A DNA stretch of 64,000 nucleotides from Blastomussa wellsi (lineage: Eukaryota > Cnidaria > Anthozoa > Scleractinia > Plerogyridae): positions 20,889,916 to 20,953,915 of the forward strand of contig OX393567.1 of assembly GCA_947652115.1 (NCBI GenBank), written 5' to 3'. Position 1 is the first letter of the stretch. The number at the start of each line of letters is the position of its first letter. This document shows positions 48,061 through 59,596 of the stretch, piece by piece. The notes under the pieces are model-generated. The model was not told the DNA's origin, ran no database searches, and saw only the letters and a program-made list of their open reading frames with translations. The position numbers and the translations under genes are program-made.

Positions 48061-48835
48061 TGGTGTTAACACCTGGACTAATTTTGCATTAGCTTAGTCT
48101 CTGGTATATAGCTCCTTCAGTGATATATAAATATTTTACGATTATACAATTCGTTTATGGTTTGTGACTTTTATTATCAGGCTTTATGCAGTGCGGATTC
48201 AACTGTATAACGCGGTACTGCTAGAAAAACTATCACCCACATTTGACGCGATGAAGCGTTCATCGCGCATTTAAAACTGACAGCAGTTTACAGGTGGACC
48301 AACCATTAGCATACTAAGTGCCTTTTACGTTTTTTGTTTTGTCTTTTCTAATACACGAACTCACTGATTTTCGATCAACCTCTGTTCGGTATTTTCCGAC
48401 TCATGCCTCGTACCCCAAGACCTCATTGGTGCAAAGTTCAAGATATTTTTTTGGTGTTTTCAGTGAAATGGTTTGTTTGATAAACTTCGTACGGAGACAG
48501 CCGATGTTTATATCTTTTATTGTGAACGGCACTTAGAAAATTAAAAACCCATATGTAAATTACCAGTTTTCTCTTTCTTTGGTAGCACTCGTCTTAGCCC
48601 TTCTGTTTTATCAGAAACGTTGAGCCGTATTTTATGAATACAAAATTTCAAAAAGAAAAAAATACTTCACTTCACTGCATTTGCTTACTATCAGGGAATC
48701 GTCACTTTAACAAGTAAAAGAATAATTTAAACCAGTGATCCAGTTAATCCGAGAAGGAAAACTGTCTTCACTTCCCAGAACATCTTGTATGTCAAACGCT
48801 CGGTGAACTTAAGAAACTTTAAGTCGACTGATATA

Positions 48836-49765
48836 ATGAAGAAATCATCTTGTGAATTACTGCAGTACTACCCCAAAATCGCCGAGGTCGAAGACCTTCG
48901 CTCAACGTACATCGCTAATTGTGTCTTAAACAATTTTCTATGTTATACCGCCATTATGTTGAACATGGTGACAATCCACGCCATAAGAAGAACTTCGTCG
49001 TTGCCAAAGACTTTAAAAACATTGCTTCTGAGTCTTGCCGTCTCTGACGTTGGTGTTGGTTTTATCGTTCAACCATTTTACACCTCACTTTTGGTCAAAT
49101 GGTTGGAACAAAATAACCCTGGCTGCGGCAGCGAATATGGGTTTGTCGTCATTTCGTCATCGTTTTGCTCAGCTTCGTTCTCTGGTATTGTTGCTGTAAG
49201 TGTAGACAGGTTCTTGGCCATTCATCTTCACCTCAGATATCAGGAACTTGTAACTCACAAGCGTGTTGTGGCTGTGGTAATCTCAATATGGGTGCTCAGT
49301 ACATTTCTTCCTCTGGTGGCGTTGTGGGTGTTGCCAGATACTTTCTTCCTTGTGGCATTTAGTTCTGGGATTCTTGGTGTCGTTCTCACAACATTGGTTT
49401 ACATCAGAATTTATTTATCCGTACGTCGCCACAAAAATGAGATTCGGGCCCTGCGAGTACAACAAGTTGCAGACAATGGCGAGCTTGCACATTTTGCAAG
49501 CGTCGTTAAATCTGCAGTCGGTATATTCTATGTATATCTCGTGTTTTTGATTTGTTATTTGCCTTTCTTGGTCGGTTTGACAGCCAATGTAATCAATGGT
49601 CCGAGTATCCCTTTGAAGAGATTCTTTCTTTTTTCAATGACACTCCTGTTTCTGAATTCGTCTTTAAATCCTGTAATTTACTGCTGGAAAATGAAGGACA
49701 TTCGGCACGCTATCATGGACGTACTGCGTAACATATCTTGGTTCAGAAATGGCGCATCACACTAA
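48836..49765 (+). CDS. Class A GPCR, array copy 4, diverged, 309 aa
   Basis: Begins MKKSSCELLQYYPK and ends GASH, aligned end to end with copies 1-3 but clearly diverged, especially in TM3 (NPGCGSEYGFVVISSSFCSASFSG region), the second extracellular loop (ALWVLPDTFF) and TM5. It keeps D in TM2, SVDRFLAIHLHLRYQEL, CYLPF in TM6 and NSSLNPVIYCWKM in TM7. The open frame extends 17 codons upstream but without an in-frame ATG, so the ATG at 48836, shared with the other copies, is taken as the start. It is the best candidate for an older, independently kept paralogue. A five-codon upstream ORF before the start is kept here too. Confidence 0.87.
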   Translation: MKKSSCELLQYYPKIAEVEDLRSTYIANCVLNNFLCYTAIMLNMVTIHAIRRTSSLPKTLKTLLLSLAVSDVGVGFIVQPFYTSLLVKWLEQNNPGCGSEYGFVVISSSFCSASFSGIVAVSVDRFLAIHLHLRYQELVTHKRVVAVVISIWVLSTFLPLVALWVLPDTFFLVAFSSGILGVVLTTLVYIRIYLSVRRHKNEIRALRVQQVADNGELAHFASVVKSAVGIFYVYLVFLICYLPFLVGLTANVINGPSIPLKRFFLFSMTLLFLNSSLNPVIYCWKMKDIRHAIMDVLRNISWFRNGASH

Positions 49766-50112
49766 TCGTGAGACCGGAAATTCTTACCAGCTCAATTGCG
49801 GACTGACGCAAGAATTTATAATTTATGCGATTGTGACGCAACAACCAGAACGTTTTGACTTCATTTTGTCCCCGATGGATTTTTGTTATGGTAAATTAGA
49901 AATTTGCTTTGGTTTATTAACCGTCTGTCCTGTTGTTGACTATGAATTTCGTCCCAACATTATATGTTATGACGAAGTTCATGGTCAGTGACAGTAGAGA
50001 TGCATGAAAAACGGATCGAAACTGACGTCGATTTGTTACACTTTAGTGTACTTGCAATACACGAAAGAAATTGGTACAGCGTAGTTATATATTTCTGCTA
50101 CACTTATTCAAT

Positions 50113-50390
50113 AGTGGTTAGTGCGCTGGACTCCGGATCGGACGGTCCGAGTTTGCGCCTCGGCCGGGGCACTGCGTTGTGTTTTTGTGCAAGACACTTT
50201 ACTCTCACAGGGCCTCTCTTCGCCCAGGTCTATAAATAGGTACCGGCGAATTTACTACGTCGGGGGTAAGCCTGCGATGGACTTGCATCCCATCCAGGGG
50301 GGAGTAGAAATTCCCCTTGTCGCCTCATGCTAAGGACGCCTGGATAAGTTCTGGCCTGATAGGGCACTAGGCTCGTATGGAGAATACCTT
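50113..50390 (+). mobile_element. tRNA-derived SINE, intact copy
   Basis: Head GTGGTTAGTGCGCTGGACTC (A box) and GGTCCGAGTTTGCGCC (B box), then GCACTGCGTTGTGTTTTTG, CTCTCTTCGCCCAGGTCTAT, and the tail CCTGCGATGGACTTGCATCC. This is the uninterrupted version of the SINE found broken in each GPCR unit. Confidence 0.75.
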
Positions 50391-51864
50391 TGTTATTCAG
50401 TGGTACCGTGATGTGTGAAAAAGGTTGTAAAGTCTGAAATAAATTTAAGTCATATCTTCCAGAATTGAAAGGGATTTGTTGGAAAAGGTTTGTTTGCCAT
50501 TGTAAATATAAAGCAGTTTAATTTCTATGAAGAAATAAGAAGTTGCAAGTGTGAAGCGTCTGGCCCTCATTGTACAAATGTTGTTCGCGACAACTTGATT
50601 AATATTTGTAAGGAAAAAAGCTTTTTCCTAATATGGCACATTTACGTCACGTGCGAATATCAGCATAAAATGAAGCGCTGTTACTGAAAACGCCTCGAGT
50701 AGGCTCTTTACTAAATGTTGTCCCATCAATAGCAAGATCCAGTTCTGACATCGGGTAGTCTGACGTTTCACATAGGCGACGGCGCATGGGGGGGAGGGGG
50801 GGGGAGGGGCTACAGCTCTCACGTTTCGGTATCAAAATTGTTGCTGTTGTAAACTGCATCTTGCGATTGATGTTTTATTCTTCAAAGCTTCTTACTACAT
50901 TGCTCGCTTGCTTCTGTTTCACCGTCCCCTATATCTTTTTTTTGCTATTTTTCTGAGAGATTTATTTCAAAATTAGATTAAATGGTAACAAAATGAAACG
51001 CAAGCTCGCGTTTGCCGTTTGCCGTAAAACGCCATGCTTAATCTCTCTATTAACGATTAAGTCCTTATACGGAATAATGCCAATCATTGCAATCACTACA
51101 GATGTTATAATGTAAAATTGATTTGGCAGAATGTTTAATCTTGCAATCTTACCTGCCAGTCTGCAGTTAGCCTGTTCCAGCTACCAGGAGCCTGGAACAG
51201 TCTGTACTGCAGCCTACATTTGTCGGGGTATCACAAATTATTCAGAAGCAATGAAAACTTCAAATTATCAGCAGCAATTTTCACGGGAGACGCTGTTCAA
51301 GAACATTTTTGTCTTCGTGTTTGCGTACGTTGATAAAAAATAAACAAAATTTTAGATTCTTGGTAAGATTATCCTGGCTTTCTATGCCAATTCTCGTCAT
51401 TTTCCAAATCTGTCTATTGTTGTTTGTATATGCAGAATTACTTATAGTGCCCCTGAGACGAAATTGGTGGTATTTATTTATTTTTTATTTTCGTGTACAA
51501 TGCGACTTTCTTAGTCATCTTGCCAGATTTCAATCCATTCTGGACATGAGAAGTCATAATTTTTAAACTTTTATTACCGAAAATTTACGGCCGTCATTAA
51601 TTTGCTATGTTCCAAGGCTTGGTTGGTAATCACTCCTCGCTGACAAGAAACTTTAATCGTGCAAACAAAAGTTTGGCATCAAAGTGACGTCACGGCGTGG
51701 TATTTTGGGACACATTCCCCTGACCATTTTTGGCGGGTAAAATGCTCAACTTTGAAGGCTTGCAAAACCGTTACTTTTAATCCCAGAGGTGTCAAAATCT
51801 GGAATCGCGTATTTCACAAAGATGAAAATTTGTTACGTTAAATTGAGTTGAGTGTTTTAATACT

Positions 51865-52004
51865 TACCAACTCAGTAGAAGATGGGTAACCATGTTCTAT
51901 AAGAAAATAATGCCCGCTTGAGGTCTAGAAAAGCTGCTTTTCTAGACCTCAAAGGGGCATTATTTTCTTATAGGACATTGGGAAAACCATCTGCTAGTTG
52001 GTTT
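51865..52004. repeat. Strong hairpin / small foldback element
   Basis: Inner arms of about 38 bp (TCTATAAGAAAATAATGCCC and GAGGTCTAGAAAAGC) pair almost perfectly, meeting at a minimal loop near 51934; outer flanks ACCAACTCAG and CTAGTTGGTT pair weakly. Lies between GPCR copies 4 and 5. Confidence 0.75.
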
Positions 52005-53326
52005 AGAATATAGTAATTCGCAACGCAACATAAACTACATCCGGGGTACCGGGCTTCTATGTTTTTGCCCATGTTCTATTAAAAATAAAGCCCGCAAAGA
52101 TTCCATGGCAAGCATACAGGGCTATATTCTAAAGTAAAATAAACATACTTGGTTAATATCCCGATTTAACAAGAGGACGGAAACGTCTATTGAGGAGGCA
52201 GCGCGTGTCTGTCGAACCAGAAATCAAAGTGCCACACGCGCGCAGAAAAGTGTCAAGCGTATGTCAAAGGCCCTCATTATTCACAGGTATTACGTTGCTA
52301 TGGCAACTCTGATGCCAATGTAGGACTTGTCATAACAAATTTTTCACCTGCATCTAATACGGCTGGGGTAATCATTTTTCGATAACGTTGACAGTGACGA
52401 CGTAGTAAGTTTTCAAACTTGAGAGAGGTTGCCCTTAAAAAATCCAGTTGAGGGTGGTTCGTCTGGATTTTTGAAATACACCTTGCGAAAGACCTTTATT
52501 TTTCGGTTGTCTCCTTACCCAACGTTTTACTGGAACAGATGTTTGGCAGCTTAACATCACATGGCGTCAACCGACTTCTAAATTACCAGTTTCATCTTAA
52601 TTTGGCAGCACTCTACATGAATAATTCAGTTTATCGGACATTTAGTTACATTTCATGAAAACAAAACTTCTGTAAGAATAAGTTCTGGAATACTTCGGTG
52701 CCATACATTTCTGACAGAAGATCATCGCTTTCATAAGAAAAGGAGAAATCGTTTTAACCAGTGATCCAGTTGATCCGTAGCGCTGAGAAAGAAAAAGATC
52801 GCAGCTTCACTAAACACCTTGTAAGTCAAATGCGTTTAAGAAACGTTAAATTGATATCATGGAGAAATCATCTTGTGAAGCACTCTGGCAGTTCTACCCT
52901 AAAATCTCCGAAGTTGAAGACCTTCGCTCCACTTTCATCGCTAATTGTGTCTTCAATACTTTACTTTGCTATACCGTCATCATGTTGAATATTGTTACTA
53001 TCCACGCGATTAGAAAAACTTCTCCGTTGCCAGCGACTTTGAAAACATTGCTTCTAAGTCTCGCTGTTTCTGATGTTGGTATTGGTTTATTTGCTCACCC
53101 ATTTTACACTCTACTTCTGATCAAGTTGTTACTGGAAAACAATCTTGGCTGCAACACATACATGGCATTTGAAATGATCACCTCATTGTTTTGTGCAGCT
53201 TCATTCTTTGGTGTTGTGGCTGTTAGTATGGACAGATTCCTGGCCGTTCACTTTCATCTCAGATATCAGGAACTTGTGACTCGCAAGCATGTTGCTGCTG
53301 TGGTGATCTCAATATGGCTTCTTAGC

Positions 53327-54257
53327 GGGTGTATGTAAAACGCGGAACCCACCCGGAACCTGCCGGAACCACCCGGAACCACCCGGAACCCACCCGGAAC
53401 CACCCGGAACCACCCGGAACCACCCGGAACCACCCGGAACCCACCCGGAACCCACCCGGAACCTGCCGGAACCCACCCGGAACCTCACAAAAAAATATAG
53501 AAAAATAAGAAGAAGAAGAAGAGGAGGAGGTGGAAGAAGAAGAAAGTAGAAAATAGAAAAATTAAATAAGGAAATGATAGAAAATAAAAGATAATGAAAA
53601 AAAAAAAGCAAAAAATCAATCAATCAATATGTAAACATGCTGTAAAAAGTAGTCTTGAGCTAAAAAGGATGGCACGTGAATAACGTAGTGCTTGCCTGGT
53701 GCTTGCCATGCTTGCAAAGGTCAAAGTACAAAGTGTTTTTATACTGGAAAGCACGTGCGTTGTGCGTTTTGTGCATTGTGCAAGTGAGCTTCCACAGACT
53801 NNNNNNNNNNNNNNNNNNNNNNNNNNNNNNNNNNNNNNNNNNNNNNNNNNNNNNNNNNNNNNNNNNNNNNNNNNNNNNNNNNNNNNNNNNNNNNNNNNNN
53901 NNNNNNNNNNNNNNNNNNNNNNNNNNNNNNNNNNNNNNNNNNNNNNNNNNNNNNNNNNNNNNNNNNNNNNNNNNNNNNNNNNNNNNNNNNNNNNNNNNNN
54001 TTTTTCTTGTTATTTTAATTTTTTATTGCTTTTATTTCTTACTTATTATATTATTTTATTTTATTTTTATTTTTATTATTTTCGGCTGGTTCCGGGACTT
54101 ACGCATTATCGGTTCCGGCAGGCTCCGGCAGGTTCCGGCAGGTTCCGGGTGGGTTCCGGGTGGGTTCCGGGTGGTTCCGGGTGGTTCCGGGTGGGTTCCG
54201 GGTGGTTCCGGGTGGTTCCGGCAGGTTCCGGGTGGGTTCCGCGTTTTACATACACCC
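53327..54257. mobile_element. Foldback DNA transposon (non-autonomous) inside GPCR copy 5, 9-bp TSD
   Basis: Ends are GGGTGTATGTAAAACGCGG on the left and its inverse CCGCGTTTTACATACACCC on the right. The 9-bp CTTCTTAGC stands on both sides (53318-53326 and 54258-54266), and removing the element with one copy restores the receptor frame. Each arm holds a run of GGAACCACCC-type repeats of about 10-11 bp (53340-53490 and 54110-54250, inverted). The interior is A/G-rich then unique and includes 200 N (53801-54000), so true length is unknown. A 9-bp duplication with long inverted, internally repetitive ends fits Mutator-like foldback elements; no transposase is seen. Confidence 0.8.
53801..54000. 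other. Assembly gap (200 N)
   Basis: Exactly 200 undetermined bases within the foldback element of GPCR copy 5. Its place, inside long inverted repeats made of short GC-rich units, suggests an assembly failure rather than a biological break. Confidence 0.98.
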
Positions 54258-54602
54258 CTTCTTAGCGCGTTTCTGGCATTGTTAACGCTCTGGGCTCCGT
54301 TCAATGTTGTGTCTGTAATTATATTCATTATCGGAATTGTATGTTTGCTCTTGACAACAACTGTTTACTTCAGGATATACTTAGCCGTACAAAGCCACAA
54401 GAATCAAATTCAGCTCCTGCAAGTACAACAAGTTGCACAGACTGGCGAGATGGCAACGTTTACTGGTCTCGTTAAAACCGTTGCCGGTACATTCTATGTA
54501 TATCTCGTATTTTTGATTTGTTTTTTGCCTTACTTTACCTGTTTGGCCGCCTTTGAAATCAATGGCCCGAGTATTCCTTTGAAGAGATTTTATCTTATCT
54601 CA

Positions 54603-55611
54603 TATATATAGATTACTTCATAGAAAGTGCGACGTACGGATTTTTATTCACGAGTTGCAAAACTTTGGAAAACGAACGAGTGAGCGCAGCGAACGAGTGA
54701 GTTTTCCAAAGTTTTGCGACGAGTGAATAATAATCCGTACAAAGCACTTTCTATGCTGTAATTTGTTTATTATATATAACGAGTACTCAACCATTGTAAA
54801 CTTAAAGCGATTTTTCCAGTCTATAATTAAAGAGTTAAGCGCAGCGCGAGGAAAACAAAGCTGCAAATGCATTCTGATGGCTTTCCAAGCGAGATCTCTT
54901 TTAAATAGAAAAGAAAAATTACGGCGACGACAAGCTATCGTAAACAAGAACTTTATTTAAATAGCGGTATAAAACACACTGTGTTCATACTTTTTAAAAG
55001 AAAAGCTTTTGCTATCGCATCGAGAAACGTCGCCATAAGTGAATCAACTACTGCACGCAAATCAACTGGCGAATTTTTGAACAAAAGTTGTGATAACACA
55101 AGGAGTCGGTTCATTAAACAATAATTACGATGTAAATCCATATTCAAAAGTGAAATATTTACTTTACCCTGGTGTTCCCAAGAGTGCTTGGATTTTCTTA
55201 GAACGTCCACGGCTGCGTTGTATCAAAGCTACAATGAAAGTCTTTCATTTCTTGGCTTTCCCTTATCGACATTTAGTTTGTCTTCGCTCCGCCTGGAGAA
55301 TGATTTTAGCATTTCCATATCATAACTGTGTTCTCAAGGTTTTGCTTGGCGTGTTTCTGATGGCTTTCCTTTCCATAAAGTTCTCAAAAGTGCAAAATTT
55401 GTAGCCAAAACATAAACTGTCTTCGAGAGCTTGCAAACTTGCAGCGTGTTGTTTTCACAACCTCGTTGGAAACCATTTGAATTCCCGCGCTCTGATTGGT
55501 TAGGTCGTTCTACTCTTGATGCTGATTGGTTATATTTTTCACATGTGAAGAAAGCTATACGAGAAGCTATCTGCAAGGTTTATTGCCTAAAATTGTTGCT
55601 ATATATATAAT
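54603..55611. mobile_element. Second insertion in GPCR copy 5, about 1 kb
   Basis: The receptor frame stops at 54602 and resumes near 55612. Both edges carry TATATATA-rich sequence (TATATATAG inward at the left and its inverse at the right), compatible with a TA-target element, but the exact ends are not clean. Near its left end, 54619-54755, is a strong hairpin starting CATAGAAAGTGCG and closing with its inverse. No coding sequence is recognised inside. Confidence 0.55.
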
Positions 55612-55820
55612 AAACTCTCGTATTTCTGAATTCGTCTTTGAAGCCCGTGATTTACTGTTGGAAGATGAGACAAATTCGAGAAACTGTCATGGATATACTG
55701 CGGAGGCTTGGCATAGAAATCGCGCAACACACTAATCGTAGTGCCGGCCATACCTGTCACATGTATAACAACGACCGCGAGCAGTCTGGGCACAGGCTGC
55801 ACGATGAAAAGCGCGATGAA

Positions 55821-55996
55821 AAACTTTTTTTGACAAGTTATAATTACGCAATCAGAGAGCGCGAATTTATTTGAGCTGTCCCGCCTCTTGCAATGTTCAA
55901 AGCTGTTGTCACGAAACCTGTCGCGCTTTTAACAAAGAGGCGGGACAACTCAGACAAATTCGCGCTCTCTGATTGGCTAACTTGTCAAAAAATGTT
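55821..55996. mobile_element. Foldback element just after GPCR copy 5
   Basis: GCAATCAGAGAGCGCGAATT and AGCTGTCCCGCCTCTT pair with AAGAGGCGGGACAACTC and AATTCGCGCTCTCTGATTGG. Confidence 0.78.
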
Positions 55997-56599
55997 TGTT
56001 GGGTGGCCACACTAAGGCGCGTTGCGTTGTAAAACTGAGTTTTTGTAAGAGATGTCATTTCTGTCACGCGTAGCACAGTGGTAGTTTTGTACAGTGTCTT
56101 GTAATCCAACAACAGGTACATCTGATATAAAGGTATACCAAATATCAGAAAGGTAAAGAATATTTAGTGAGAGTTTGTTTGTTATTGTGAATAAAGATTT
56201 GCTCAACTGTATGTTACTGGGTTTTTCAATTACATTAAAGTGGGAGAAGTAATAGTGGCAGCCGCTTCGTGCTACAGTTTACAGAAACTGGAGTTAATGC
56301 TAGCAGCTATAAACTTAACAATACCTCCGACACGAATTCATTGCCAATTATCTCAGATTAATACTGTTCATCCTAGTACCCAGGCGTTCCCTTCCGTTTA
56401 CCGATTTGGCGCGAATTTTCGTGACGTCACCGAAAGCCCACCAATCCGTTCCCAGGCTCTTACTTGTACTTTGTGCTCGCCCACGAGAAGAGGAGAATGC
56501 CGTGGGCCTGGGCTGAATACTGCCATCAACGGAACAATTGAATGCAGCTTCCAACATAGTTTTGTTCATCCTTTTGTAACGCTGTGTTTCTATTTGCAG

Positions 56600-59551
56600 C
56601 ATCCAAACCGAGTGGTGGAGCCAGTGGCGGGGGAGACTGGTTAGGACTGGGTGGTGATGACGATGGTGGCCTGGATCTAAATAATGTTCCTCTAGAAACC
56701 AGCACGCCGTTTCCCAGGGAGATCCAAACTGACTCGCCCAATACACAGGGTATAATCTTTGTTTTAATTGTGTATGCTTGTATAACTTTTTGTTTTGCGT
56801 AATTCCTTCTTTTCGACAATTCATGATTGCTGTGTTCTCGCTCAATGTACAGCTCCCCCGGAACGTAAAGAGCGACAATCTTCACCACCAAGAAGAGCCG
56901 GCCGGCGCCGGGGGGACAGTGATAATGATGAATTTTTAAGGATGCTGGGAATAACGCCTGATGAGCCACCAAAACCAAAGCAGCTGGAATCAACCGATGA
57001 CGGTGGAAAGTAAGTGTTTTTTCAGGTTCTAGTTCCGTTAAAAAACAATGCAAGCTTCTGAGTCTTTGCAGGACGATTTCTCATTACCAGGATACTTTAT
57101 ATTTCCTTGGATATGAATGGTTATCTAAACTACATACTGCTACGAGAACCTAGAAGTCACTTGTCTCCCACGCACATAGGCGTACGAGACGGGGGGCGGG
57201 GGCTGCAGCCCCCCCAATTTTTGGTAACTCAGATTTTTTTGGGCAACAAAAGAAAATTTGGTCAAGGCAACTTGGGAGAATTTTGGGCAAATGCTTCACC
57301 GCCCCCCTTGCGAAAAATTGCCCGTACGCTTAGGCATACGCAGAGGCTTCCATAGGAGGTTTTCGTTGTGAGACCTACACATACTTCGCTCAGCGGGTTT
57401 TCTCACACCCAAAAAACCCTTTGATGTGTCACTCATTTCTTTCAGTAGAAATGTGCCTATTATTGCAAAACGTTAGGTTAGAGTTGTTGACACGTTTGAT
57501 GTCGATGATCTAATTAATTGATTGTTTATTTGTTCAGGTCGTCTTTGTTGCCATGGGAGTCGCCAGGAGGCAGCCCCAGGAGAGGAAGACGGTGGCGTGA
57601 TCAGGCGAGTCCACAGACCTCGCTGGATAAACCAGATCCTGCTCCTAGTCAGGGGGGTCCGTTTGCAGATACACAGGGTGGTCCCCTGGTTAGACCGCAG
57701 CAGGAAGATAGCCCAGGGGGTCCCCTGGATAACGAGGAAATTAGAAAGAGAGGAATGCAAGATAAACGCCAAACATCTATTAATAAAGACACGTCAAGGC
57801 CTACAACGGAACAGCAACCTTTGGATCGACCTCAAGCACGAGATTTATTGCCTACTCAGGCCAGTGTTGTTCCCCCTCCTTCAACACCTGCTGCAGTACC
57901 GCATGTACCACCCCCTGAGTCAATTCCATTACAACCCGGCCCTCCCCATCCACAGCAGTATTCACCGCAACCGCCATTTACAACCCAAACCCAAACCGTC
58001 CCTCCACAGGCTAACATTCCACCACACATGGCAGCCCACCAATACACCAACCAGTCGTACTCTCAGCAGCTTCTTCCCAGTTCCCAGTACCACTCCACTC
58101 CTTTCGCTTCACCTGCCGGTCATACCCCGCTCCAGGGCCCTCCCTACCAACTGCAGTACCAGTCTCCTGCTGCGTTTCAACCATCACCACAGATCCCTCA
58201 ACCGTCGTCGCTGGAAAGACTCGAGATGACCAAATTGAAAGCTGAGAGTGAACTGCAGCAAAGTAGATTGGTGGAATACGAAGTGGCAAGTGAACACCGC
58301 GAGCAACAGAAAGCACGACTTGAAGAAGAAGTGAAGGAACTGATGAAGAAGGTACAGGAGATGGAGGCTGCCAGACAAAAGAAAGATTTGGGCGCCACCA
58401 ATAAGGTGTCAGAGCTAGAAGGGAAGGTGGGTTTTTTCGTTTTGAATTCTCGTGACTGATTACAACCCAACCCATCCCCCAACACCTGGGAAGAGAAACA
58501 TATATCCGCTGTTAAGAAGGTATTAGAGAGAGCAGAGGAAACCAGGAATGATCAACTGGCCGATAAGAGAGCCAGGAGGAAAACAAGGGCAGTCTTTGCC
58601 TGAGCGCCATCCTCCTTCGGCAGCATCAAGAACTCGAGAGGTTGTTCATCCAAAGCGGGACTCCTGGGAATGTTCAATTTAGCCCAAGTCCCACAATGAC
58701 AGCTGATTACTGTTTATTTTACTTTAGAGTGGTTTTCAATTGAATTTCGGAAGCTATACGTGGCAGCCTTAGTTTTGCTTTACTGTGCTCTGTGATTGGT
58801 TTAAAAACATTCGCGCAACCTATTCAAGTAATCAGATGCCAAGCCAAAACCAAACATGTCACGCGCGTTTCCCCGGGCTCTCAAACTGTTTCAATCAATA
58901 ACTTTATTTATCCACGGGATCCTTATCACTAAAAAGTGGTCTTCTAAAGAGCCGTGCGCATTAACCTTAAATATATTACCTAGTACTTAAAAACTAAGAC
59001 TTAAAAATTACTAACCATTATAAGAAAAAATCTTAAGTTAAGTTATTACTAATATACAAGAGCGGAATAAAAACTATTCAAAGTAGTGGCCTGCTCAGCC
59101 TCCACTGACAGACTGTTCCATGTTACTGTGCCCCTATAACGAAAACTCTTCTTTAGAGCCTCAGTTTTCGGCCGCGGAATAAACAGGTTATGTTGGGCGC
59201 CCCGAAGATTATGTCTGTGGATGGTATTAACGCTGGTGAATTTATCAGACAGATATACGAGCTCTTATTGATTTGTTATGTTGAGTACGTTCGTTGTGAT
59301 TTCCATTGTGATCGCTTTGGTTTTGGTTTCAGTACTGGAGACTCGATTACAAAATTATATCAATATAATTTGGTTTTATCAACTGGGTTGATAATGTCAA
59401 TTGGCCACCGTAAAGAGATTCAAGAGCTGACGTTTCGAGCGTTAGCCCTTCGTCGGAGCGCTAACGCTCGAAACGTCAGGTCTTGAATCTCTTTACGGTG
59501 GCCAATTGACATTATCAACCCAGTTGATAAAACCAAATTATATTGTTATAC

Positions 59552-59596
<45 letters not shown>

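Larger units (their letters stand above)
43772..48540 (+). repeat. Tandem duplication unit 3 (GPCR copy 3 with flanks), enlarged by insertions
   Basis: Shares the 5' boundary, leader, gene and tail landmarks with units 1 and 2, but is about 4.8 kb long. The excess is explained by two palindromic elements at TTAA sites (45179-45605, 45808-46395) and by diverged or rearranged 3' sequence at 46.6-47.3 kb. Its tail (47277-48530) is the most diverged version of the shared tail and leads into copy 4. Confidence 0.7.
52859..55735 (+). pseudogene. Class A GPCR, array copy 5, split by two insertions and frameshifted
   Basis: Three collinear pieces of the same receptor. Piece 1, 52859-53326, encodes MEKSSCEALWQFYPK through TM4 (AAVVISIWLLS). 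A foldback element with a 9-bp target duplication then interrupts at 53327-54257. Piece 2, 54258-54602, continues AFLALLTLWAPF through TM6 (LICFLPYFTCLAAFEING) to LKRFYLIS. A second insertion of about 1 kb (54603 to about 55611) follows. Piece 3, about 55612-55735, carries VFLNSSLKPVIYCW-like sequence, here SLKPVIYCWKMRQIRETVMD. In piece 3 the C-tail is 4 nt shorter than in copy 4, so the ASH-stop ending is out of frame. NP is changed to KP. The pieces are described as broken; I regard the gene as dead. Confidence 0.85.
31574..56599 (+). other. 25-kb FBF1 intron hosting a nested GPCR gene array
   Basis: Donor GTATGA at 31574 follows the phase-1 exon ending VLQ; acceptor TTTGCAG ends at 56599 before the phase-1 exon that begins SKPSGG. 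All other FBF1 introns here are between about 0.1 and 2.2 kb. The intron holds four intact and one broken GPCR gene, all on the same strand as FBF1, plus SINEs, foldback elements and a minisatellite. The nested genes are intronless in their coding part. Confidence 0.85.

Noticed and set aside
48785..48835. N-terminal extension of GPCR copy 4
   Set aside because: The open frame has no in-frame ATG upstream of 48836, and the shared MKKSSCE start in all copies favours 48836.
56348..57053. Minus-strand frames of about 175 codons
   Set aside because: They are opposite-strand shadows of the FBF1 exons at 56600 and 56853.
57522..58229. 235-codon frame overlapping FBF1 exon 17 in another phase
   Set aside because: Shadow of the Pro/Gln-rich exon; only the FBF1 frame continues across the flanking splice sites and into the coiled coil.
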